Source: an uncultured Eubacteriales bacterium (GTDB lineage Bacteria; Bacillota; Clostridia; Peptostreptococcales; Anaerovoracaceae). Taken from it: DNA of 6,864 bases. This document shows positions 1-5,515 of the stretch, in pieces. Position 1 is the first letter of the stretch, and each line of letters begins with the position of its first letter. Below the pieces are notes generated by a model, which worked only from the letters and a program-made list of their open reading frames with translations, had not been told where the DNA came from and searched no databases. The stretch lies in NCBI GenBank assembly GCA_902797195.1, contig CADBRY010000005.1:1-6864 (forward strand), in the 5' to 3' direction. Position numbers and translations under genes: made by a program.

Positions 1-743
1 ATGCCTACATAACGCGCCGTCCGTTGGCTTTCCCCCACGACGGATATCTCATAACCGTGCTTGCTGTACTGAAGGTAAATATACATGAGCACCGTTAAGA
101 CTGCTACGATGAGAATGTTGAGGAGATACTGGAAACCTCCGAGGCTTGGCAGCCAGCCCTCGTTTCCCATCTGGTTGATTATACCCACTTTGCCGGAACC
201 CTTGGGGGACTCCCAGATTATGATGTAGTAGGCGATCAGCTGTATTGCCACGTAGTTCATCATAAGGGTGAAAAGTGTCTCGTTGGTGTTCCACTTGGCC
301 TTGAAGAAGGCGGGGATACCAGCCCACACGGCGCCTATGGCGCAGGATGCTACGAGCATCAGCAGTATCAGAATGGGATTTGGAACTTTGCCTCCAAGAT
401 AGATCATGCATGCCGCCGACAGCCAGGCTCCGATGAGCACCTGACCTTCGCCGCCCAGATTCCAGAACTTCATCCTGAATGCGGGGGCCATGGCCACGGC
501 TATGCAAAGGAGCACAGCTGTCTCCTTGCCGAGGACCCAGATTTTTCTCTCGCTTCCGAAGGCTCCCTCAAGGATGGTTCCGTAGACGCTGAAGGGATCC
601 AGTCCCGTTGCCAGAGCGGTAACGACACCGCACACTATCAGCGCCGCCACTATGGATGCCAGTCTTATGGCCCAGGCTATCTGCCAGGGCATGTCCCTTC
701 TTTTTGTTATATGAAGGAGGGGTTCCTTGTTTTGTTTACTCAA
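1..743 (-). CDS. Nucleoside ABC transporter permease (NupP/YufP-like), 3' end outside window
   Basis: Integral membrane subunit of a BMP-type ABC importer, expected to form half of the channel for nucleosides across the cytoplasmic membrane. 247 codons are visible; the family usually has about 350-370, so roughly the last third lies beyond position 1. A basic cytoplasmic N-terminus (to about residue 25) is followed by hydrophobic segments near residues 26-47, 73-90, 102-116, 121-142, 160-178 and 206-225. Family motifs seen: FWNLGGEGQVLIG (residues 93-105), WNTNETLFTLMMNY (151-164), and VVGESQRTARYVG (235-247), which matches the usual VGENPRAARYAG. The start is TTG at 743-741: it overlaps the stop of the ATPase gene by 8 nt and has a strong SD 7 nt upstream, indicating translational coupling. 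The next in-frame ATG is 17 codons later and has no SD. A second permease gene probably follows outside the window, as in nupNOPQ. The substrate is inferred from family, not seen. Confidence 0.93.
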   Translation of the reverse strand, partial: MSKQNKEPLLHITKRRDMPWQIAWAIRLASIVAALIVCGVVTALATGLDPFSVYGTILEGAFGSERKIWVLGKETAVLLCIAVAMAPAFRMKFWNLGGEGQVLIGAWLSAACMIYLGGKVPNPILILLMLVASCAIGAVWAGIPAFFKAKWNTNETLFTLMMNYVAIQLIAYYIIIWESPKGSGKVGIINQMGNEGWLPSLGGFQYLLNILIVAVLTVLMYIYLQYSKHGYEISVVGESQRTARYVG

Positions 744-2274
744 TGTCTGCACCTCCTCCCAGTCTTGTCATCATAAGTCCCACCTGGTTTTTGTCCGCCT
801 TATCGCCATCGATTATTCCGCTGACTCTGCCGCCGCACAGCACCAGGATCCTGTCGCAGAGCTCAAGGAGCACGTCCAGATCTTCACCTACGTAGACCAC
901 GGCGACTCCTTCTTTTTTCTGCCTGTTGAGCAGATCGTATATAGTGTATGAAGAGTTGATGTCCAGGCCCCTGACCGCATAAGCCGACAGCAGCACCGTA
1001 GGCGCCGAAGCGATCTCTCTGCCTACCAGGACCTTCTGGACGTTTCCACCCGACAGCCTTCTTACAGGTGTGGAAAGTCCGGGAGTGTTTACCTCAAGCT
1101 CATCCACTACCTTGGCTGCAAGTTTCTTCGGTTCTTTTCTATTTGTAAAGATGGACCGACCTTTTCTGAAGGATCTCAGCATCATATTGTCCGTAAGATC
1201 CATGCTTCCAACGAGACCCATTCCCAGTCTGTCTTCGGGAACGAATGAGAGTGAAACTCCCATTGCCGCTATCTGAAGAGGGTCTCTTCCGATCAGTTCA
1301 TCCTTGCTTCCATCATCATTGATGTAGGATATGCTTCCGGCTTCCACAGGCTGAAGTCCCGCTATCGCCTCCAGAAGCTCCTTTTGCCCGCATCCGGATA
1401 TTCCTGCGATCCCCAGTATCTCTCCGCTGTTGGCGGTGAAGGAAACATCCTCAAGCTTGAGCACATTGTCCGCGCTTCGTACTGTCAGATTCTCCACCTT
1501 TATCCTTGGTTTCGGATCAACGGGTTTTGGTCTTTCTATGTTCAGTGTCACCTCACGCCCGACCATCATGTTGGTCATTTCCCTGGCATTTGTTTCACTG
1601 GTGTTCATTTCACCGATATATTTGCCTTTGCGCAAAACGGCGACTCTGTCGGATATTGCTTCCACTTCGTGAAGCTTGTGAGTGATTATAACGACGGTCT
1701 TGCCGTCCTTTTTCATGTTTCTCAGAACAGCGAATAGTTTTTCCGTTTCCTGGGGTGTCAGTACCGCCGTCGGCTCGTCCAGGATCAGGATGTCCGCTCC
1801 TCTGTAAAGGACTTTGACGATCTCAACGGTCTGTTTCTGAGAGACAGACATGTTGTATATCTTCTGTTTGGGATCCACATCGAATCCGTAGGTGTCACAT
1901 ATTTTCTGGATCTTTTCTCCTGCCCGGTTAAGATCCAGTTTTCCTTCCTCTTCAAGACCCAGAACAATGTTTTCCGCAGCGGTAAAAACATCAACAAGTT
2001 TAAAATGCTGATGTATCATTCCTATGCCATATTCAAATGCTTCTCTTGGGGAGCTTATAGATACCGGCTGACCGTCGATGAAGATCTGACCTTCGTCGGG
2101 ATAGTAGATTCCCGACAGCATGTTCATCAGAGTGGTCTTACCGCTGCCGTTTTCGCCTAGAAGGGACAGGATCTCGCCCTTGTAGATATCCAGGTCGACC
2201 TTGTCGTTGGCTGTGATGGAGCCGAAGGTCTTGCTTATGTTCCTCATGGAAACCGCAGCATTGTTACTTTCCAA
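736..2274 (-). CDS. Nucleoside ABC transporter ATP-binding protein with two NBDs (NupO/YufO-like)
   Basis: Cytoplasmic ATPase of the BMP-type importer; two ABC domains in one 512-residue chain, normal length for the family. Domain 1: Walker A GENGSGKTT (residues 40-48), Q-loop near MIHQHFKL (86-93), Walker B ILILDEPTA (162-170), H-loop H199. Its signature is MSVSQKQ (142-148), where the family normally has LSVGxxQ, so the signature glycine is a serine. Domain 2: Walker A replaced by GISGCGQKEL (291-300), the usual degenerate form in this family; good signature LSGGNVQK (407-414); D-loop region AVRGLD (433-438) where PTRGLD is typical; and GEDLDVLL (463-470) where SEDLDELL is typical. The start is TTG at 2274-2272, supported by an AAAGGG element 7 nt upstream; the next ATG (codon 10) has no SD. 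It lies 84 nt after the lipoprotein gene and overlaps the permease start by 8 nt, so all three share an operon. Confidence 0.95.
   Translation of the reverse strand: MESNNAAVSMRNISKTFGSITANDKVDLDIYKGEILSLLGENGSGKTTLMNMLSGIYYPDEGQIFIDGQPVSISSPREAFEYGIGMIHQHFKLVDVFTAAENIVLGLEEEGKLDLNRAGEKIQKICDTYGFDVDPKQKIYNMSVSQKQTVEIVKVLYRGADILILDEPTAVLTPQETEKLFAVLRNMKKDGKTVVIITHKLHEVEAISDRVAVLRKGKYIGEMNTSETNAREMTNMMVGREVTLNIERPKPVDPKPRIKVENLTVRSADNVLKLEDVSFTANSGEILGIAGISGCGQKELLEAIAGLQPVEAGSISYINDDGSKDELIGRDPLQIAAMGVSLSFVPEDRLGMGLVGSMDLTDNMMLRSFRKGRSIFTNRKEPKKLAAKVVDELEVNTPGLSTPVRRLSGGNVQKVLVGREIASAPTVLLSAYAVRGLDINSSYTIYDLLNRQKKEGVAVVYVGEDLDVLLELCDRILVLCGGRVSGIIDGDKADKNQVGLMMTRLGGGADIE
751..759 (-). promoter_or_regulatory. 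Ribosome binding site setting the TTG start of the permease
   Basis: GGAGGAGGT (759 to 751 on the minus strand) lies inside the 3' end of the ATPase gene, 7 nt before the TTG at 743-741. Its strength and spacing are why the TTG is preferred over the downstream ATG. Confidence 0.8.
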
Positions 2275-2281
2275 AGTGGTG

Positions 2282-2289
2282 CCCTTTCT
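2282..2289 (-). promoter_or_regulatory. Ribosome binding site setting the TTG start of the ATPase
   Basis: AGAAAGGG on the minus strand ends 7 nt before the TTG at 2274. It is weaker than the SDs of the two flanking genes, which fits lower synthesis of the ATPase relative to the lipoprotein. Confidence 0.55.
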
Positions 2290-2311
2290 GTTTCTGTTTT
2301 TGCATGATAAT

Positions 2312-2344
2312 CAGGAAAACCCCGGAAATACCGGGGTCTTCCTG
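2312..2344 (-). terminator. Intercistronic hairpin between lipoprotein and ATPase genes
   Basis: A 14-bp inverted repeat pairs 2312-2325 with 2331-2344 around a 5-nt loop, with a GC-rich core CCCCGG/CCGGGG and one G-T pair when read as minus-strand RNA. It begins 14 nt after the lipoprotein stop codon. The U-run (TTTT) falls within the descending arm and is followed by CCTGATTAT, so it is a poor full terminator. A partial terminator or a 3'-end stabiliser that raises lipoprotein mRNA above transporter mRNA is the likely role (inference). Confidence 0.7.
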
Positions 2345-2358
2345 TGATACTACGTTAA

Positions 2359-3621
2359 TTACATCTTTGTATCAAGCAGCTTGATACCGTCGATCTTAAG
2401 ATCGAAGTAAGGTGCGGAGCGGAACTTGGACTCGCTGAACTGTCCGTCCTCGACCGCCTCTGTATCCGGTTTGTAATCCTTATCCGTATCCACATCCGCC
2501 ATGTAGCTTGTGAGATGGCCTTCTCCGTCCACCTTTGCATTGACATTGTTCTTCTCATCTACGGTTACGGTGAACTTGCTGGTGTCGAACACCTTCACTT
2601 CTCCCGCGGATATCTTGGCCTTCATCTCGTCGATCTTAGCCTGTGTACCCTCTGCTGCGGCATTTTCATTGACCTCTGTAAGAGCTACAGATTCTGTGTC
2701 AAGAGTTCCGACCCAGTCGGCATCGATTTTCTCTTTGTTGATGGCCTTTGTGATGGCATCTTTGTAGTATGGGGTCCAGTCGATCCTGGATGATACGATG
2801 AATGTGTTGGGGCATGCATCCATTGTGCTTCCGTTGTAGGAAACGTTGGGCACCTTTGCCTTTTCACATGCCGTAGGAGCACCCATGGAGTCGGCATGCT
2901 GTGATATCAGCACGCAGCCACCGTCTATAAGCTTGTTTGCGGCTTCCTTCTCTGCAGCCTCGTCATACCACGATCCGGTGAATGTTACGTCCATGGTAGC
3001 AGACGGGCAGATCTCTCTGGCTCCCAGGAAGAAGGATGTGTATCCTGAGATAACCTCTGCATATGTATAGGCGCCGACATAACCGATCTTGGCTTCCTCC
3101 GCTGTTATGTCACCCTTTTCAATCATTTCATTCAGTTTCATTCCGGCGGCTACGCCTGCCAGATAACGTCCTTCATAGATCGCTGCGAAGGCGTTGTGGT
3201 AGTTATCCAGCTTCTCAGTGTGGGCCCTTGTTCCCGTTGAATGACAGAACTGTACATCGGGGAATTCCTTGGCAGCCTGGATCATGTAGTCCTCATGTCC
3301 AAAGGAGTCCGCAAAGATGATTCCGCATCCTGCATCCACCAGTTCAGCTGCCGCTTCATAGCACTGCTGGTCTTCAGGGATGTTTGTCTTGATCAAGTAG
3401 TTTTCTTCACTGATGTCAAGCTCCTTGCATGCGTCCTTTGCAGCGTTGATGAAGTTCAGGTCATATGTGGAGTTCTCGTCATGAAGACAGATGAATCCAA
3501 CCTTGATGCCTGCATCGTCGGAGCTTCCTTCCTCCGATCCCGATCCGCCGCATGAGGTCAGCATTGCCGTGCAGGCAAATACCATAATCAGACCAAGCAG
3601 CAGTCCTAATACTTTTTTCAT
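2359..3621 (-). CDS. BMP-family nucleoside-binding lipoprotein (NupN/BmpA/Med-like)
   Basis: Extracytoplasmic substrate-binding lipoprotein that captures nucleosides and delivers them to the adjacent ABC transporter. 420 residues. The N-terminus is a lipoprotein signal: MKK, a hydrophobic core (residues 4-20) and lipobox LTSC with C24 as the expected lipidated cysteine, followed by a flexible Gly/Ser/Glu linker (25-36). The Bmp periplasmic-binding fold starts at GIKVGFICLHDENSTYDLNF; further family-like segments are GCGIIFADSFGHEDYMIQAA, HNAFAAIYEGRYLAGVAAG, KIGYVGAYTYAEVISGYTSFFLGA and TGSWYDEAAEKEAANKLIDGG. The protein is longer than the usual 340-370 residues because of an acidic C-terminal extension from about residue 340 (DEKNNVNAKVDGEGHLTSYM onward). 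The ATG has an excellent AGGAGGAGG SD 5 nt upstream. First gene of the operon, behind a promoter and attenuator-like leader. Nucleoside specificity is the family expectation; the sequence does not show which nucleoside. Confidence 0.95.
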   Translation of the reverse strand: MKKVLGLLLGLIMVFACTAMLTSCGGSGSEEGSSDDAGIKVGFICLHDENSTYDLNFINAAKDACKELDISEENYLIKTNIPEDQQCYEAAAELVDAGCGIIFADSFGHEDYMIQAAKEFPDVQFCHSTGTRAHTEKLDNYHNAFAAIYEGRYLAGVAAGMKLNEMIEKGDITAEEAKIGYVGAYTYAEVISGYTSFFLGAREICPSATMDVTFTGSWYDEAAEKEAANKLIDGGCVLISQHADSMGAPTACEKAKVPNVSYNGSTMDACPNTFIVSSRIDWTPYYKDAITKAINKEKIDADWVGTLDTESVALTEVNENAAAEGTQAKIDEMKAKISAGEVKVFDTSKFTVTVDEKNNVNAKVDGEGHLTSYMADVDTDKDYKPDTEAVEDGQFSESKFRSAPYFDLKIDGIKLLDTKM

Positions 3622-3668
3622 TGCTTCCTCCTCCTGTAAATGAAACGATGAAATGACTTAAATGACTG

Positions 3669-3700
3669 AAAAAACAATAAAACAGGCATTTCGTGCCTGT
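3669..3700 (-). terminator. Intrinsic terminator in the leader of the nucleoside operon
   Basis: On the minus strand, ACAGGCA pairs with TGCCTGT (3700-3694 with 3688-3682) around the loop CGAAA, followed at once by TTTTATTG and TTTTTT. It lies between the promoter and the first start codon, about 30 nt upstream of the SD, so it would stop transcription before the operon. No gene on this strand ends just upstream, so it is a leader attenuator rather than an end-of-gene terminator. Confidence 0.75.
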
Positions 3701-3760
3701 CTGCCAATTTTATTGGCATATATTGTGTTGTTGGGGGAAATCAGCCTTTTCCTCACGCCT
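3675..3760 (-). promoter_or_regulatory. Structured 5' leader with mutually exclusive folds (candidate riboswitch or attenuator)
   Basis: Minus-strand RNA, in order: GGAAA/TTTCC hairpin (3752-3748 with 3740-3736, loop AGGCTGA); an A-rich single-stranded stretch (about 3735-3719); a 7-bp hairpin TGCCAAT/ATTGGCA with AAA loop (3718-3702); then the terminator. The segment CAATAAAA (3715-3708), part of the second hairpin, is perfectly complementary to TTTTATTG (3682-3675), the terminator's own U-run. Pairing these would break the second hairpin and bury the U-run, giving an antitermination state. The loop GGC could also pair with GCC at 3717-3715 as a small pseudoknot. I do not recognise it as a known class: it lacks the purine riboswitch three-way junction. 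A ligand linked to purines is only an inference from context. Confidence 0.5.
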
Positions 3761-3762
3761 AG

Positions 3763-3791
3763 ATTGTACTTTAGAACAAAGTAAGGGTCAA
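3763..3791 (-). promoter_or_regulatory. Sigma-A promoter of the nucleoside import operon
   Basis: On the minus strand the -35 box TTGACC (3791-3786) and -10 box TACAAT (3768-3763) are separated by 17 nt; both match the consensus at 5 of 6 positions. Transcription should start near 3756-3758, giving a leader of about 135 nt before the ATG at 3621. Confidence 0.8.
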
Positions 3792-3804
3792 GGAAGTAAC
3801 TGGT

Positions 3805-3839
3805 AAATAGACTTAAAAGATGTGAAAAAAATAGACTTA
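3805..3839. repeat. Two 11-bp direct repeats between the divergent promoters
   Basis: AAATAGACTTA occurs exactly at 3805-3815 and 3829-3839, 24 bp apart start to start. The second copy covers the -35 box of the plus-strand promoter; the first lies 14 bp from the minus-strand -35 box. A shared operator is possible, but the segment is AT-rich and no known regulator box is recognised. Confidence 0.4.
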
Positions 3840-3860
3840 TTTTTTTCGATACTGTATACT
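3832..3860 (+). promoter_or_regulatory. Promoter of the phosphoribosyltransferase gene
   Basis: The -35-like TAGACT (3832-3837; 4 of 6 consensus) and -10 TATACT (3855-3860; 5 of 6) are 17 nt apart. The start would be near 3867, leaving a leader of about 55 nt with the gapped inverted repeat CTGT...AATTT-ATGT-AAATT...ACAG before the ribosome binding site. Confidence 0.6.
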
Positions 3861-3921
3861 TTTCCTGTAGTTGAAATTTATGTAAATTACAGAGTGGTAA
3901 AACGCCCGAAAGGACCAGAAA

Positions 3922-4476
3922 ATGCATTACACGATAGATATGGCAGGTATGAAGAGAGACCTTAAACTCTTCCCCATAAACGACGAACTGCAGATCGCTG
4001 CATTCATTCTGTTTGGCGATGTGGAGATCACCAAGCACACCGCCGCAAAGCTTCTTGAAAAAGCTCCCGAATTCGATCTCATCCTGACCGCTGAAGCGAA
4101 GAGCATTCCACTCGCATACGAAATGGCCGCCCAGGCCGGACAAAACGATTACATCATAGCCCGTAAGGGAATCAAGATCTATATGGATGATGTGATCAGC
4201 TCCACCGTACGCTCCATCACCACCGACTCGGTACAGACTCTTTACCTGGGCAAGGATGAGGCGGACAGGATAAAAGGCAAGCGCATCCTCATCATCGACG
4301 ACGTGATAAGCACGGGAGAATCCCTCAAAGCAATAGAGTCACTGGTCGAAAAGGCCGGCGGGACCATCGTTGGAAAGATGGCCGTTCTGGCGGAAGGAGA
4401 CTCCTTCAACCGGGATGACATAATTGTTCTGGCAAAGCTCCCCCTCTTCGACGGCAAAGGCAACCCCATCAAGTAG
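3922..4476 (+). CDS. Adenine phosphoribosyltransferase-like purine PRTase
   Basis: 184-residue type I phosphoribosyltransferase, expected to be cytoplasmic and to join a purine base to PRPP, giving a nucleoside monophosphate and pyrophosphate. The PRPP-binding signature is clear: RILIIDDVISTGES (residues 121-134) with the acidic pair D126-D127 and the TG turn at 131-132; the usual TGGT or TGGS reads TGES. Upstream, LILTAEAKSIPLAYEMA (53-69) occupies the position of the APRT/XPRT PPi-loop region, and IIARKGIKIYMDD (78-90) with SITTDSVQTLYLGKDEADRIKG (98-119, flexible loop) resembles the APRT branch found in Clostridia and archaea. The first ATG is chosen because GAAAGGA (3908-3914) lies 7 nt upstream. 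It is divergent from the nucleoside importer, which suggests joint purine salvage. Base specificity (adenine, xanthine or other) cannot be fixed from motifs. The last codons (GKGNPIK) are part of a short tandem repeat continuing past the stop. Confidence 0.88.
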   Translation: MHYTIDMAGMKRDLKLFPINDELQIAAFILFGDVEITKHTAAKLLEKAPEFDLILTAEAKSIPLAYEMAAQAGQNDYIIARKGIKIYMDDVISSTVRSITTDSVQTLYLGKDEADRIKGKRILIIDDVISTGESLKAIESLVEKAGGTIVGKMAVLAEGDSFNRDDIIVLAKLPLFDGKGNPIK

Positions 4477-4571
4477 GGAAAGGCAACCCTATCCTTTAGG
4501 GAAAAGCAATCCAATCCGCTGGGAAGCGCGGATGCCACAGGCCCCGGGGTAAAGGCAGCCCTATCCGCTGG
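4453..4571 (+). repeat. Degenerate ~24-nt repeats beginning in the last codons of the PRTase gene
   Basis: The motif GGnAAAGGCAACCCnATCC-n6-G appears at 4453-4476 (the final seven codons plus stop), 4477-4499, 4500-4522 and 4548-4571. The first three are head to tail. The second copy contains the small hairpin CCCTA/TAGGG (4487-4491 with 4497-4501), which has no U-run. No proper terminator for the PRTase gene is seen. Confidence 0.65.
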
Positions 4572-4590
4572 GAAGCGCGGATGCCACAGG
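4514..4590 (+). repeat. Two exact 28-bp direct repeats, 49 bp apart
   Basis: 4514-4541 and 4563-4590 are identical over 28 bp. Each begins with a 6-bp inverted repeat ATCCGC/GCGGAT and ends GCCACAGG. The second copy forms the left border of palindromic element P1, so this looks like a tandem duplication of that border. A related ATCCGCTnnGAAGCG segment appears again at the right end of P1 (4692-4706). Confidence 0.8.
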
Positions 4591-4697
4591 GCTCATAAAT
4601 TCTCGCCGCTCTGCTTGCGGCCTTTTTGAGGGGCCGCCGCGAGCAGCTCACAAATCCAAATGGCCTGCGGTCGCTAGCCATAAACTCCCTCATCCGC
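4577..4697. repeat. Palindromic element P1
   Basis: Outer arms GCGGATG (4577-4583) and CATCCGC (4691-4697) enclose a central hairpin with 11 continuous pairs, 4611-4621 with 4636-4646 (one G-T), around the 14-nt loop CTTTTTGAGGGGCC. It shares GAATGCC/GGATGCC-CACAGG borders and the CTTTnTGAGGG loop motif with P2. No U-run follows the hairpin, so it is not a standard terminator. Confidence 0.7.
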
Positions 4698-4747
4698 TAC
4701 GAAGCGGCAAGCCGCAAACTCATCATTCTTGCGTTGCTGCGCCCCGG

Positions 4748-5041
4748 TGAAAGAATTGCCTTTGCGCGATCCATTCTTTCATACATCCAAGCTCAATATA
4801 TGAAAGAATTGCTTCTACACAATCCATTCCTTCACACGTCCAAGCTGAATATGTGAAAGAAGTGCCTCTGCGCAACTCATTCCTTCACACGTCCGAGCTG
4901 AAATGTATGAAAGAATTACATCTACACAACCCATTCCTTCACACATCAGAGCGAAATATATGAAAGAATTGCCTTGACACAACCCAGTCTTTCACACGTG
5001 GTGAAAGACTTCCTTTGCTGACTTGATTCTTTCACATTTTG
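4748..5041 (+). repeat. Tandem array A: six hairpin units of about 53 bp
   Basis: Units start at 4748, 4801, 4854, 4908, 4961 and 5002 with lengths 53, 53, 54, 53, 41 and about 40; the last two are shortened in the linker. Each unit has a left arm TGAAAGAA, a loop of about 16 nt resembling TGCCTCTGCGCAACCC, a right arm ATTCYTTCA, then a linker such as CGTCCAAGCTGAATAT. The array begins with a left arm and ends with a right arm, giving six complete inverted pairs. The loops vary only slightly between units, unlike CRISPR spacers. Confidence 0.85.
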
Positions 5042-5060
5042 GATTGATTGATAGCTACTG

Positions 5061-5185
5061 CGCGCGAATGCCACAGGCCAAAGATCGTCGCTGCTCTTCC
5101 CGTGGCCTTTCTGAGGGACCGCGGTGAGCAACGCACAGATATTAAAGGGCCTTCCGTCGCCAGCCGCAACCCCCTCATTCGCGCG
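5061..5185. repeat. Palindromic element P2
   Basis: Perfect 10-bp outer arms CGCGCGAATG (5061-5070) and CATTCGCGCG (5176-5185) enclose AGGCC/GGCCT (5075-5079 with 5148-5152) and a central hairpin: TGCTC/GAGCA (5092-5096 with 5126-5130) and CCGTGG/CCGCGG (5100-5105 with 5119-5124, one G-T) around the loop CCTTTCTGAGGGA. Three nested stems on one axis make this the best preserved copy. Confidence 0.75.
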
Positions 5186-5197
5186 ACAACCCTCCAC

Positions 5198-5515
5198 TTG
5201 GAAGAACAGCTGTTGGGCAGTCCATACTTCCAAACGCGAGAGGTGAATATTTGGAAGAATTGTCTTTGCACACACCACACTTCCAAACACATGGGGTGAA
5301 TATTTGGAAGAACAGCCGTTGGGCACTCCATACTTCCAAACAATGGCGCTTGATATCTGGAAGAAGTACATCTGAGTGACCAATACTTCCAAATAATAAG
5401 GAGTGTCATTTGGAAGTAGCGCCTCTGTGTGACCAATACTTCCAAATAATAAGGAGTGTCATTTGGAAGTAGCGCATCTGAGTGACCAATACTTCCAAAT
5501 ATCTGTGTAATTGAT
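5198..5515 (+). repeat. Tandem array B: six hairpin units of exactly 53 bp
   Basis: Units start at 5198, 5251, 5304, 5357, 5410 and 5463, all 53 bp. Each has a left arm TTGGAAG (first base C in unit 4), a 22-nt loop, a right arm CTTCCAA and a 17-nt linker. Units 4 to 6 are nearly identical. Unit 2 aligns base for base with unit 2 of array A (shared GAATTG, CACA and TGAATAT blocks), so A and B are homologous. Neighbouring units can also pair across the linker, for example ACTTCCAAAT with ATTTGGAAGT at the unit 4/5 junction, giving an alternative hairpin register. Confidence 0.85.

Noticed and set aside
49..507. 152-codon minus-strand frame within the permease gene
   Set aside because: It is an out-of-frame shadow; the overlapping frame carries clear permease motifs and hydrophobic segments.
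3675..3760. Known purine (guanine/adenine) riboswitch
   Set aside because: The three-way junction with two kissing loops and its conserved core are not present.
3658..4143. 161-codon minus-strand frame opposite the PRTase gene
   Set aside because: It overlaps the well-supported PRTase gene antisense and the divergent promoter region, and its product has no recognisable domain.
4611..4650. Intrinsic terminator of the PRTase gene in the P1 hairpin
   Set aside because: The stem is strong but is followed by CTCACAAATCC with no U-run.
4626..4856. 76-codon plus-strand frame across P1 and array A
   Set aside because: It runs over the central hairpin of P1 and into array A, shares no protein family features, and lacks an SD.
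4748..5515. CRISPR array
   Set aside because: The entire 53-bp unit is repeated, including loops and linkers; there are no unique spacers between constant repeats, and no cas gene is in the window.
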